Source: Chrysochromulina parva (lineage: Eukaryota; Haptophyta; Prymnesiales; Chrysochromulinaceae). Taken from it: a DNA stretch of 36,669 bases. Both the position numbers and the translations under genes were made by a program. Position 1 is the first letter of the stretch, and each line of letters opens with the position of its first letter. Below the pieces are notes generated by a model that was given only the letters and a program-made list of their open reading frames with translations, searched no databases and was not told where the DNA came from. This document shows, piece by piece, positions 17,855-26,343 of this stretch. The stretch spans positions 1 through 36,669 of the forward strand of contig PJAB01000165.1 of NCBI GenBank assembly GCA_002887195.1, in the 5' to 3' direction.

Positions 17855-19063
17855 TCACTTTTTCGCGGGTACGAGGAAGGGATCGAAGACGGGCATGTCG
17901 ATCTGCTGCGACGAGCACCAGTTCCACGCCCAGCAGAAGCCGAAGCGCATCGCGACGGTCTTGCCAAATTGGGACGCGCCCGAGAGCACGCTGCTGTTCG
18001 GCCCGCCGAGACAGAACTTGGCGATATCGAAGAGCGTGGTGGTCTTGCCGCGCGTGAGCAGCACCCACGTGATCGAGTTGAGCACGTGCTGGAACACGGA
18101 GGTGCCCGCGGTGGTTACCAAAAAGTCCTTGTCCAGTTGAAGCGTTTGGAAGAGCCGGTAGGTGTGTGCCTGCCAGATCTGATCTGAGTGCTCCCACTCG
18201 GAGGGGAGGAATGGAGGCTTCTCGGCCTCGCCGACCTTTTGCTGCTGCGTGAGCACACCGGTGACGAGCCGGCCAATGAGCGCCGGGATGAAGATCAGGA
18301 ACGACGACGCCGACATCTGGCCAAAGGTGACGCCGCAGCCGCGCAGCTCGACGAGCGCCTCGATGAAGACGAGTCCAGAGAGCATCACCGCCGTCGATGC
18401 ATTGGGCCCGGCCTTTTCGTACGGCTGGCCCATCTGCATCAAGTACTGTGTGATGAATGGGCAGACGATCGCGAAGAAGCCATAGAAGAAGCCCATAAAC
18501 GGCACGATGCGCAGCGTGCCCGTGATCGAACGGATGGACGACACGACGAAGGAGGTGCCATAGATCTTGGAGAAGGCAAAGTAGAAGACTGGCGACGCCA
18601 TGAGCACGTTGACGGAGGCAGCGGCATTCTTTCGAACAAAGTCCTGGATCAGTACCTGGTCCGAGATGAGCGACTCCTTGAGCCCGCACGCGCGGTACCA
18701 GCCAATGAGTGCTTTAACGGAGGAAGCTCGCTGCTCCTCCGACGACAAGGTGACGGCTCCTACGACGGCCGTGAGCAGCCCGAGACCCTGCCACATGCCC
18801 GAATCAACCTGCGAAATGATGCGACCGGGGCCAAGGTCTAGTGTGAGCGTACGCGGAGAAGGTGGCTGACATGTTCATGCGAGACGGGAACTTTCCTGCC
18901 CTTGCACGAGCAAGCTCTGGCTGGTGTCGGCAGACGCTTCAGATGCAACGGTGGCAAGATTTCGACGCACGGGTGCGCGGCACGCGGCCCGTGCAGTGCT
19001 CGACGAGCCTGCTGCGAGCGTGTGCCGCAGCGCACGGCCGGAGGCGAGAAGGCCTCGCAACAT
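17855..19063 (-). CDS. Multi-span membrane protein with a mitochondrial-type presequence
   Basis: Two exons: 19063-18908 (52 codons) and 18808-17855, joined in phase 0 to give 369 aa. Exon 1 encodes an Arg/Ala/Ser-rich, acid-poor presequence (MLRGLLASGRALRHTLAAGS, later RRNLATVAS) typical of mitochondrial import. Exon 2 has about five or six hydrophobic segments, such as MWQGLGLLTAVVGAVTL, FMGFFYGFFAIVCPFITQYLM and SFLIFIPALIGRLVTGVL. I see no carrier signature (PxDxxK) and no sideroflexin motif, so the family is unknown; a plastid location is a weaker alternative. Start 19063 is the first ATG; the open frame begins at a TTG just upstream. The 45-bp repeat copy 2 lies 200 bp upstream in the same orientation. 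Confidence 0.65.
18809..18907 (-). other. Intron in the mitochondrial membrane-protein gene (GT-AG, 99 nt, phase 0)
   Basis: On the minus strand the donor is CTC|GTGCAAG and the acceptor ends TTTCGCAG before GTTGATTCG. Reading through exon 1 meets a TGA within 16 codons, so an intron is needed to join the presequence to the membrane domain. Other nearby GT sites exist; this pair keeps phase 0 on both sides. Confidence 0.65.
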
Positions 19064-19393
19064 CGCAATCAAGACAAAGTCTCCGAGGCGCCGTCGTGAG
19101 CATGTCGTTCCACTTGGGGTACATAGAATTCCATATAGAAAGAAGGGTGTATCGGAGCGAAGTGGTATGCCGGAATCGGGCGGCGCACTCAGGGGTCCTC
19201 AACACACAACACACAACACTCCCGTGATGACGTGACCTGTGAGCTGGGCTGTATGTTCCGAATCAGTTCAGTTCAGTTTCGTCGCGGTCCCCCCACGCTC
19301 ACTCCACCACCGTCTCGACGGACGTATGTTCCGAATGTTGTATGATACAAGTACTAGAATGATCCACAGTGAACAAGTTTTATCAAGACTCAC
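19064..19393. other. Intergenic region between two minus-strand genes, holding repeat copy 2
   Basis: This is the 3' flank of the ankyrin gene and the promoter of the mitochondrial membrane-protein gene. It contains a CACACAACAC microsatellite-like run near 19202-19220 and the 60-bp insertion with flanking direct repeats described separately. Confidence 0.5.
19251..19336 (-). mobile_element. 60-bp insertion with 13-bp direct repeats; carries dispersed element copy 2
   Basis: GTATGTTCCGAAT occurs at 19251-19263 and again at 19324-19336. Between them lie 60 bp (19264-19323). The 45 bp shared with 84-128 occupy 19264-19308 and begin exactly at the first base after the left direct repeat. This is what a target-site duplication around a short inserted element looks like. 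The remaining 15 bp on the right are not shared with copy 1. No terminal inverted repeats or coding capacity are seen, so it would be non-autonomous. Confidence 0.55.
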
Positions 19394-20566
19394 CTACCTA
19401 GCAACATCTCCCAGAACTCCAGCGCCTTCTTCTGGCTGCTCGCTGGATTTAATGTCGCCGAGCGAGCGCGCGAGAGTCGTCTCCCGGGAGATGCGCACGC
19501 ACACCACCTGTTCACGCATCAGCCCGTCGAGCGCACTCTGGAGCCACGGGTGGCCGTCGCGCGCGGCGACCGCGCTGACGGTCATCTGGCGCTCGTCCTC
19601 GAGCAAGAGTGCGTGCGGATCCTCGGCGAGAAGCAGCTCGAGCACCTCTGTATGGCCGGACGCGGCGGCCCAGTGCGCGGCCGTTTGGCCAGAGTCGTTT
19701 CCGCGCACCGTCGAGCGCCACGTGGACGAGCGCGCGCGCGTGCTGCTGCCGGCCGCGAGGAGCGCACCTACGATGGACGCATGCCCGCTCCCCGCTGCCC
19801 AGTGCAGCGCCGTCGAGCCGTTACGGGCGATAGCTTGAACCGACGTACCCGCATCGAGCAGCATGCGCACTGCCGGCAGTGAACCAGCGGCTGCCGCCAG
19901 ATGCAGCGCCGTCGCGCCGCTCGGCGCGAGCGTCGCGCCGATGAGTTCATCGGCGGGGCACGCGGCGATGGCCGTTGCCAGAAGAAAGGTGTCCGCGCTC
20001 GCGGCTGCCGAGAGCACTGCGTGCTGCGCCTCGCTCGCAAGGGGCGCTGGCGTCACAGATGCCGCGAGGTTGACCTCGAGGTCGGTCATGCTGCGCCAGT
20101 CCGGATGCGAGACCGCACCGCTGCCAGCGAGCGCGTCGCTCAGCGGCACTGCCACCTCCGCCAGCGCGAGGGCGACCTCGCAGGATCCCGATGCTCTCGT
20201 CACGAGAGCACGCGCAGAGCGGCCTGCCTCGAGCAGCTTGCTCGGAGCACCATCCGCCGTCGCATTGAGCTGCAGCTGCACCATGTCGTCGCCTAGCAAC
20301 CGGTGTAGCGCACTTGCAGGGACGAACACCGGATCGCCGCGCTCTGCTGCGGAAGCGAGCTGCGCGGCCGTCTCCTCGTTGGTCCTCGGGACGCCCGCTG
20401 GAAAGAGCAGTCGCACCCGCTTTTGAGGAGGCGGCTGGTCCGCGAGCTCGAGCCGGTACACCTGAAGAACGCCCACGCGGGCGGCTTTCGCGCTCGACAG
20501 CTGGCGCAAGCGTTGCGAGAAGGTCGCTAGAAGGCGGACGGGCCGACGAATGATGCGCGGCGCCAT
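19394..20566 (-). CDS. Ankyrin-repeat protein with a mitochondrial-type N-terminus
   Basis: A 390-aa protein. The first 30 residues (MAPRIIRRPVRLLATFSQRL...) are Arg-rich, lack acids and suggest mitochondrial import. Residues 35-230 are Ala/Leu-rich and not recognised. Residues about 240-365 hold three to four ankyrin repeats: SGATALHLAAAAGSLPAVRM, NGSTALHWAAGSGHASIVGA and SGQTAAHWAAASGHTEVLEL, the last followed by a degenerate unit. It is probably a binding platform. The stop TAG is followed directly by GTGAGT, a consensus splice donor, so the last residues could be an exon end (see findings). Start ATG 20566 is 122 bp from the divergent EF-hand/MTFP1 gene, also mitochondrial-like. Confidence 0.8.
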   Translation of the reverse strand: MAPRIIRRPVRLLATFSQRLRQLSSAKAARVGVLQVYRLELADQPPPQKRVRLLFPAGVPRTNEETAAQLASAAERGDPVFVPASALHRLLGDDMVQLQLNATADGAPSKLLEAGRSARALVTRASGSCEVALALAEVAVPLSDALAGSGAVSHPDWRSMTDLEVNLAASVTPAPLASEAQHAVLSAAASADTFLLATAIAACPADELIGATLAPSGATALHLAAAAGSLPAVRMLLDAGTSVQAIARNGSTALHWAAGSGHASIVGALLAAGSSTRARSSTWRSTVRGNDSGQTAAHWAAASGHTEVLELLLAEDPHALLLEDERQMTVSAVAARDGHPWLQSALDGLMREQVVCVRISRETTLARSLGDIKSSEQPEEGAGVLGDVAR

Positions 20567-20688
20567 GCGACCTTGACAAAATGGACGAAATCCATTTTTG
20601 GACTGTTTTTGGAATCAATTTGTGTTCTGAGAGCCTTGCGTTCGCGCGCGCGCGCGGCGACTGTCCCCCAAATTGACTCTGTCGCGAA
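20567..20688. promoter_or_regulatory. Divergent promoter, ankyrin and EF-hand/MTFP1 genes
   Basis: This 122-bp spacer is much richer in A/T than its flanks for its first half. It holds an 8-bp inverted repeat (AAAATGGA 20578-20585, TCCATTTT 20591-20598), a GCGCGCGC run and a TCGCGAAATG context at the plus-strand start. No TATA box is evident. Confidence 0.4.
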
Positions 20689-21657
20689 ATGCGAGCACTG
20701 TCGATCACCTCGACGGTGGACATGTTTTTCCGCGGCACGCGCTTGACGGCCACAGCCCGTGCGACGACCATCGCCGCGGGCCAAAAAAATTTCCCGCGCG
20801 TGCTCCTCGGCCGCCCGGTGCTCGCCTCTGCTGCCATCGCCACCTCCGCCATTACCACCGGAACCGCAGTCGTAGCCCTGTGCGATGGCACATCGGACAA
20901 ATCGGTAAAGGTGCTGACGGCTGAGCTGACGAAAGCGATCGACACCGATGGCGATGGCAAGGTGACTCACGAGGAGCTCACACGCATGTTCAAGAAGCTA
21001 GACGCCAACAAGGACGGGCAGATCACCTTAGCAGAGTGGGAGGCCTACCTCAAATCCTCTGAGCTAAGCAAAGCCAAGAGCGATGCCCTCAGGAAGTTGT
21101 TCAAGGACCTCGACAAGGACAACTCAGGCACCATCAGCCAGGATGAGTTCGAGAACCACTTTCACTATGACTATGCGGCTCGTTACGCGCGCAGCGCTCT
21201 CAGGACGTTCATCAGCAAGGGCCGCTTCCTCGCCTACACATCGGACATCGGCGAGGCTGCCCGGCCCACAATGCCCTTATGGTTTGTCAACGGCGCCTAC
21301 GCTCTCACCTTTGTCTACGTCTTTGCCGCGATTGGCCACCACACGCACGAGGCGTACAGCGACGGCGCGAGTCGAAACATGATTGCACGCGCGTTCTGCC
21401 ACTCGGCTTCGTTTGAGCTCATCGCGTCCGTCGCCATGCCGAGCCTCATCATTCATCAGGCCGTCCACTTTGCACAGCACCAGGCGCACCGACTTCCGCC
21501 GGGCCTAATCGCCCGATGGATCCCGACGCTCGTTGGGCTCGGCTGCATTCCGTTCCTGCCGTACGTTGACCACCCTACTGAGCAGGGCATCGACATGGCC
21601 TTCGAGTACGCGTGGCCTGTCGAAGGCTCTTCTGCCACAGAAAAGAAGCATCACTGA
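20689..21657 (+). CDS. MTFP1: EF-hand / MTFP1 (MTP18) fusion, mitochondrial
   Basis: A 322-aa protein. Residues 1-40 are a basic, Thr/Ala-rich presequence, followed by a hydrophobic stretch at 41-64. Three canonical EF-hand loops follow: D85-E96 (DTDGDGKVTHEE), D105-E116 (DANKDGQITLAE) and D142-E153 (DKDNSGTISQDE), all with intact acidic ligands. Residues 165-310 match MTFP1: RFLAYTSDIGEAARP at the start, spans near 196-216, 240-262 and 275-292, and a PxxxHPTEQGIDMAFEYAWP end like the family's HPID..VD motif. MTFP1 is an inner-membrane protein that promotes fission and inner-membrane integrity. The animal protein lacks EF-hands, so this version looks calcium-regulated; that part is inference. 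Confidence 0.85.
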   Translation: MRALSITSTVDMFFRGTRLTATARATTIAAGQKNFPRVLLGRPVLASAAIATSAITTGTAVVALCDGTSDKSVKVLTAELTKAIDTDGDGKVTHEELTRMFKKLDANKDGQITLAEWEAYLKSSELSKAKSDALRKLFKDLDKDNSGTISQDEFENHFHYDYAARYARSALRTFISKGRFLAYTSDIGEAARPTMPLWFVNGAYALTFVYVFAAIGHHTHEAYSDGASRNMIARAFCHSASFELIASVAMPSLIIHQAVHFAQHQAHRLPPGLIARWIPTLVGLGCIPFLPYVDHPTEQGIDMAFEYAWPVEGSSATEKKHH

Positions 21658-22268
21658 GAGCGCTGCGGCCCGCGCAGGCAGCAAACACGAAGCAGACTGG
21701 GAGGGGCACGAGGGCGAGCATGCTGGCGCCAGGTGGACGCACACATGTACTTGACTAGCCGGAGTACGGTGACACGCTCAGAACGACGTGTGCGTGTCGC
21801 AACATGTATGTTGCAGTCTCAGATGGCCGATTTCGACGGCGTGTGTCAGTACGATGTCACAAGGGCGAACTTCTTGGTTCTTCTCCTGTGTGCTCCTCCG
21901 CGAGCGCGGAGTTGTGCGTGTATGCGGTCTGCGTCCGTGGAAGCGTGGTGCCTCCGAGTGAGTAGTCAGTAGAGCGGAGGGCGGCCCGGCGGGGCTCGCG
22001 GCTCCGTTAAGGTTAACGGCTCGGAAGCGCCGATTCGGCGCCATGTTCGGCGCGGTCCGCGGAACGGAAATTCCATGGGAAATTCGTGTATCATGACTTC
22101 GTCTATACAATATTATAATTCCCAATACACGTCGGTTGCGCAGCTAGGTCCTTAGGTGCTAGCACCACCCATGTACGATGTAGCACCACCGCCGAACGGG
22201 CTAAGTTCGACGTCCACTCGATGCGGTGGGGAACGATGAGCGTGGGACGCGTCTCGTACGTAGTCCCA
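21658..22268. other. Convergent 3' intergenic region
   Basis: There is no gene between the EF-hand/MTFP1 gene (+) and the WW gene (-). GGTGCTAGCACC at 22155-22166 is a 12-bp perfect palindrome, and its TAGCACCACC half recurs about 20 bp on. A low-GC patch (ATACAATATTATAATTCCC) lies near 22105-22123. Nothing else is recognised. Confidence 0.4.
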
Positions 22269-25200
22269 TCATGCAACGTACGGGTCGTTATTTAGTGATA
22301 GTGTGGCAAGCAACTTGCCCAGGACAATTGGGAGCTTCTTGATGATGGCCGCCTCCATCTCCGCGTCGGCGGGGCTCGCGTCGGCGATCGCCGCCGAGAC
22401 GCTCTGCTTCATGAGCGCACTCACGGAGGCCGCAAACTGTGGAGCTGAGAAGCTCTTCTGCGGGCTCCCCTCACTGATCTGGCCCATGGGCGTGAGTAGC
22501 TCGCTACCCATGAGGGCGGGTGTGCTGTACACATGCACGATCCGCATGAATGCCTCCTCGAACTCGGCGCCCTTAGCGAGCAGCGGCTTCCGCACGTCCG
22601 AGGCGTCAGCCGAGAAGGGCAGCGAGTTGACAAAGGCCATCTTGACCTGGTAGCGAGAGAGCTGGGTGCCGATGAGCTGAGCGTCCTGGCACATGTCGAG
22701 GAAGCGCTTGAGCGACAGTGTCCCTGCCTGGGAGCCGTCGTACTTGCGGAACACGGGCTCGAGCATGCTGCGTACCGCATGGAGCGCCTCGTTGAGCGTG
22801 ATCGAGCTCACGAACTGCCGACGGAACGCGAGCACGTCGGCGTGCTTCGCCTTGACCAGAACGCGCTCGTGTATCAGCTTCCCAACGGCTGTGAGCACAT
22901 GCGCCGCCGTCTGGGCCGCCGTCGCTGCCTCATCACCGCCGGCGCCCTCGGTCCCTCCCCAAGCGACAGCGTTCACTTGTTGACTGAAACTAAACGTCGG
23001 GAAGCAACCTGCACCGGCGGGCGGCGGCGGATAGCATTGGAGCGCGGAGAAGACGAGGCCTTCGAGGAACTCGGAGAGGGTGAAGCCGAAGGGCGAGCCG
23101 CCCATGTAATGGCCACGCGTCGCCACCGCGTCAAAGCCCGGTTTCGCTGCCTCGGTCGTCGAGTGCAGCACAGCGGCAGTGATCGCCGAGTCTGGGGCGC
23201 CGTCGGCCGTTCGAGATGTCGTCCACCAGCCGTCGGCGAAAGCGGCGGCTACCTGCGGCGGCGGCGTCGCGCCGCCGGCGCTGGCCAACTTTTCGCGCCG
23301 CTGGTTGACGAACGTGAAGATCTGGCCCGCCGTCGTCGTCAGGATCTGATCGCGTGCTTCGCCGATGACACCCGCATCACGCAGGAGCATGCGCCAACTC
23401 GAGTCTTTGAGCCTGTACATCTCCACGGCGCTCTCCTCCGCCTCAACCTTGGCATAGTACAGATACGTGTCGAAGAGCTGCTCGAAGTGCTTCTTGAGCA
23501 ACGCGCCGAGGTGTTCGAGTAGACGCGGTTCGCGCTCGAATACACCCTTGCCTTGTAGCTTGGCGTCGTATGGGAGCTCGTGCAGCTGGACGTGCCTCCA
23601 TTGGGATTCCCACAGTCTGTCGAGATGGGCAGCGAAGGCGCTCAGCCGCTTGCGGCGCTGTCTCTCCTCCTCAGTACGAAGATGCGATCTGTGGCGCAGC
23701 ACTTCATGCAGCTGCTGGATCGTTGCATCGACGCTCTGCTGCCGCATCAGCACTATCGGCGGTCGGCCCACATAGACGCTGACGGGACTGCTTGACCTTG
23801 CCGCACTGCTCGTGCTGCTCGGTGCGGTCGCCACGGCCCCGAGTCGTTCCAAGAAGCTCTTTCCCACAGTCGAGGGTGGGAGGGGGGAGTACGCCGTCGC
23901 CGACTCACCTCTCCAAAGTATGCCGGTGTCTGCACCATCGAGCCACGAGAAAGTCTGCTCCTTTCTCGTGCCTCGGAAAGACCACTCTCCTTCCCGATCC
24001 TCGACGGCTGCTGTCTCTGTGACCACTGCTGTCTCTGTGGCGGGAGAACGCTTTGGAGGCCCGTCGCTGCTCGAGCGTTCTCCCGAGCGATCGCCCCTCG
24101 AAGCGCTTGAGCGTAAGAAGAGGCACAGAGCGAGAGCGAGCAGGCCGAAGAGCACAAGAGGATGAGGCAGCAGGTGCTCCGGCACGGACCCCCACTGGAG
24201 AACCACAAGTAGGGAGTGCGATAGTGGCGGTGGCGAGGGATGCGGCGGCGGCGGCGGTGGCGAGGGCCGCGGCGGCGGCGACGGGCGCGGCGGCGACGGG
24301 CGCGGCGGCGGTGGCGGCGACGACCTCGGAGGCGAAGGAGATGGCGGAGGAAACGGCACGGGCGGCGGCGGATGGCGCGGAGGTGGAGTCGGCGGTGAGG
24401 GCGGCTGCACCCAGCCCAATTCATGCGCCAAACCATCCAGGCCAGCCGCCAAGCTCATTGAGGGCGGTGGCGAGGGCTGCGGCGGCGGCAACGGGCGCGG
24501 CGGCGGCGGTGGCGGTGGCGGCAACGGCCTCGGTGGCGCGGGTGGCGGCGGCGGCGGCGGCAACGGCCTCGGAGGCGGCGGTGGCGGCGGCGGTGGCGGC
24601 AGCGGCCTCGGCGGCGCGGGTGGCGGCGGCGGTGGCGGCAACGGCCTCGGTGGCGCGGGTGGCGGCGGCGGTGGCGGCAACGGCCTCGGTGGCGCGGGCG
24701 GCGGCGGAGGAAATGGCAGTGGCGGCGGCGGATGGCGCGGAGGTGGAGTTGGCGGTGAGGGCGGCTGCACCCAGCCCCATTCATGCGCCAAGCCATCCAG
24801 GCCAGCCGCCAAGCTATTCAGGACGACCACGCCGGCGGCGGTACTGAACATTGTTAGCAAACACAGCGACAGCGCCATTCGTACCCAGGCACGGTGCTTC
24901 GCCAGCCGCTCCGCATCCGGTGACGCATCCGCCTTGGGCGCAGCCAGCCGGCAGCAGAGACAGTATGCTCCTTTGCGCCTCGAAGTGGCCACCACTGCTC
25001 CGCGCAGTGGTCGCCACGGTGAGGTAACGTAACGCATGGCGGTATGTTCCGCGTCTGCTGCGCCAGAGCTCGATGAAGCCGATTGACTGTGTAGAAGCGG
25101 GCGGTTGCCTGCGGCCTCGAGATCGGCCTGGAGATTCCGCTCGACACTGCCGCTGGCACCGCCGCTGCTGCTGGCAGTGGCAGCGTGGAGGCGTCGTGGC

Positions 25201-26084
25201 TGCGGCCCTCCGACCTCGCTCATCTGCACACTGCGAAGTTTCCATTCCTCCCGCTTCACCTTAGGGGGCGGTGGCAGATGCTTCCAATTACCCTGCTGGA
25301 ACTGCCAGAGGGTCTCGTCGAACTCGCCGTCTACACTCGAGCCGGCCTGGTTTCCTCGCACCTGCTCAGCCAGCTGCTCGACCCGCTGCTTCACGGTGAG
25401 CGGCGGCGGTGGCGCAGTCGTCGGCTCACCGAGCCGTTTGAAGATCGCGTTGGCAGCAACGTTGCCGCGATGAACGTCTCGCACGAGGTCCTGCAGACGA
25501 CGTGCGCCCGGAACGGCGCCACCGTGTGGCGGCGGCGGCCAAACGACTTGCTGGTTGCCTCCGGCGGCCGTGTTCAAGGCGAACGAGACATCGTTGGGCA
25601 GCGGCCGCGGCTTGCCAGCTGAAGGCTTGCTAGCCACTTCGGCCGACATGTGCATCTCCATTTCGCTTGGCGTCCTGACGACGACCGTCCTTTTCTTCTC
25701 TTTGACTGCATCTGCTGAGGTAGGTGTCTCCAGTGAATCCACAGCTGCGCCGACTGCGCGCTTGAACCGCAAGGCCTCCTCCTTCTCTTCCTCCTCGTAC
25801 AGGAAGCGGTCACGCTCGACGTCCTCCGCGGCAGCGTGCTCCGGCTTGTGCCACGTTGTCGCATCTGTCTGCTGGTTCCAGTAATATATGTTGTGCGGAT
25901 CGGCGGGATCGATAACCACCTCCCAGCCCTGTGGGAGCGCATCCCACGTGCTTGGTGGCAGCGCTGCAGTGATCGCTGCTTCTGCGTCATGAGCAGCGAT
26001 TTTCGGTAGGTGCTTATCTGGACTACCAGCTCCTGTGGAGTGCCGACCGCCCAAGCGGGCGATTGATCGGGTGATGAACTCCAT
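22269..26084 (-). CDS. WW-domain protein with a proline-rich loop between two membrane spans
   Basis: A 1271-aa intronless protein. A WW domain lies at about 49-82, with W54 and W78 and P81 in place and an IYYWN core. Residues 90-400 are charged and low complexity. A span at about 402-422 (ALSLCLLTMFSTAAGVVVLN) and another at about 642-657 (LFGLLALALCLFL) bracket a loop of about 200 residues of PPPPPPAPPRPL-type repeats, like hydroxyproline-rich wall proteins. The C-terminal 500 residues are helical, with segments such as SSWRMLLRDAGVIG, FTLSEFLEGLVFSAL and an EF-hand-like RKYDGSQAGTLSLKRFL; such modules are found in protist proteins but I cannot name the family. The start is ATG 26084 (the frame opens at a GTG three codons earlier). 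Confidence 0.7.
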   Translation of the reverse strand: MEFITRSIARLGGRHSTGAGSPDKHLPKIAAHDAEAAITAALPPSTWDALPQGWEVVIDPADPHNIYYWNQQTDATTWHKPEHAAAEDVERDRFLYEEEEKEEALRFKRAVGAAVDSLETPTSADAVKEKKRTVVVRTPSEMEMHMSAEVASKPSAGKPRPLPNDVSFALNTAAGGNQQVVWPPPPHGGAVPGARRLQDLVRDVHRGNVAANAIFKRLGEPTTAPPPPLTVKQRVEQLAEQVRGNQAGSSVDGEFDETLWQFQQGNWKHLPPPPKVKREEWKLRSVQMSEVGGPQPRRLHAATASSSGGASGSVERNLQADLEAAGNRPLLHSQSASSSSGAADAEHTAMRYVTSPWRPLRGAVVATSRRKGAYCLCCRLAAPKADASPDAERLAKHRAWVRMALSLCLLTMFSTAAGVVVLNSLAAGLDGLAHEWGWVQPPSPPTPPPRHPPPPLPFPPPPPAPPRPLPPPPPPPAPPRPLPPPPPPPAPPRPLPPPPPPPPPPRPLPPPPPPPAPPRPLPPPPPPPPRPLPPPQPSPPPSMSLAAGLDGLAHELGWVQPPSPPTPPPRHPPPPVPFPPPSPSPPRSSPPPPPRPSPPRPSPPPRPSPPPPPPHPSPPPLSHSLLVVLQWGSVPEHLLPHPLVLFGLLALALCLFLRSSASRGDRSGERSSSDGPPKRSPATETAVVTETAAVEDREGEWSFRGTRKEQTFSWLDGADTGILWRGESATAYSPLPPSTVGKSFLERLGAVATAPSSTSSAARSSSPVSVYVGRPPIVLMRQQSVDATIQQLHEVLRHRSHLRTEEERQRRKRLSAFAAHLDRLWESQWRHVQLHELPYDAKLQGKGVFEREPRLLEHLGALLKKHFEQLFDTYLYYAKVEAEESAVEMYRLKDSSWRMLLRDAGVIGEARDQILTTTAGQIFTFVNQRREKLASAGGATPPPQVAAAFADGWWTTSRTADGAPDSAITAAVLHSTTEAAKPGFDAVATRGHYMGGSPFGFTLSEFLEGLVFSALQCYPPPPAGAGCFPTFSFSQQVNAVAWGGTEGAGGDEAATAAQTAAHVLTAVGKLIHERVLVKAKHADVLAFRRQFVSSITLNEALHAVRSMLEPVFRKYDGSQAGTLSLKRFLDMCQDAQLIGTQLSRYQVKMAFVNSLPFSADASDVRKPLLAKGAEFEEAFMRIVHVYSTPALMGSELLTPMGQISEGSPQKSFSAPQFAASVSALMKQSVSAAIADASPADAEMEAAIIKKLPIVLGKLLATLSLNNDPYVA
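24343..24823 (-). repeat. Internal 120-bp duplication and proline-codon tandem repeats
   Basis: About 120 bp at 24343-24463 are repeated at 24703-24823, 360 bp away, with only a few substitutions. They encode SLAAGLDGLAHE(W/L)GWVQPPSPPTPPPRHPPPP. Between them lie 36- to 48-bp units encoding PPPPPPAPPRPL. The structure shows unequal exchange or slippage inside the gene while keeping the frame. Confidence 0.8.
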
Positions 26085-26093
26085 GCAGCACAC

Positions 26094-26343
26094 GTCTCTT
26101 CGGCATCAATCCTAATACAGGCGCGCCGTGACCGGTCGTGGCGATCAGCCACTCCCCGAGGCGACAGCCACTGTGTCTCCGCCGGGGTTTTGGAGACTTT
26201 CACAGTCAGTTGAAGTTAGTGTTTGGCCGCACTGTGAACCCAGGGTCTCAGTCAGAAATACATTACAGTTCAGTTCAGTTCGTGAACTGAACTGAACATT
26301 ACATTTCGCAGTCCCCCTTAGATTAAACATGTTATCGCACGGA
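26094..26343. promoter_or_regulatory. Promoter region of the WW gene and 3' flank of the A-T-ankyrin gene
   Basis: A 250-bp spacer between two minus-strand genes. Its main content is the palindrome at 26260-26303, about 180 bp upstream of the WW gene start. This spacing is similar to that of repeat copy 2 from its gene. A C-rich GTCCCCCTTAG word follows the palindrome. Confidence 0.4.
26260..26303 (-). repeat. GAACT-pentamer palindrome flanked by 8-bp direct repeats
   Basis: GTTCAGTTCAGTTC (26268-26281) and GAACTGAACTGAAC (26284-26297) are perfect 14-bp inverted arms with a 2-bp centre. ACATTACA occurs at 26260-26267 and again at 26296-26303, enclosing 28 bp. The arms share the GAACT pentamer tract that ends the 45-bp element, and the site also lies upstream of a gene. 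Confidence 0.7.

Noticed and set aside
21658..22268. A small gene in the gap
   Set aside because: Short open frames (up to about 115 aa) have no recognisable content, no clear exon signals and mixed strand composition.
24053..24847. Ala-rich plus-strand protein opposite the proline-rich loop
   Set aside because: AVAATASVARVAA repeats are simply the complement of CCx proline codons. The minus frame runs through 3.8 kb with WW and membrane segments.
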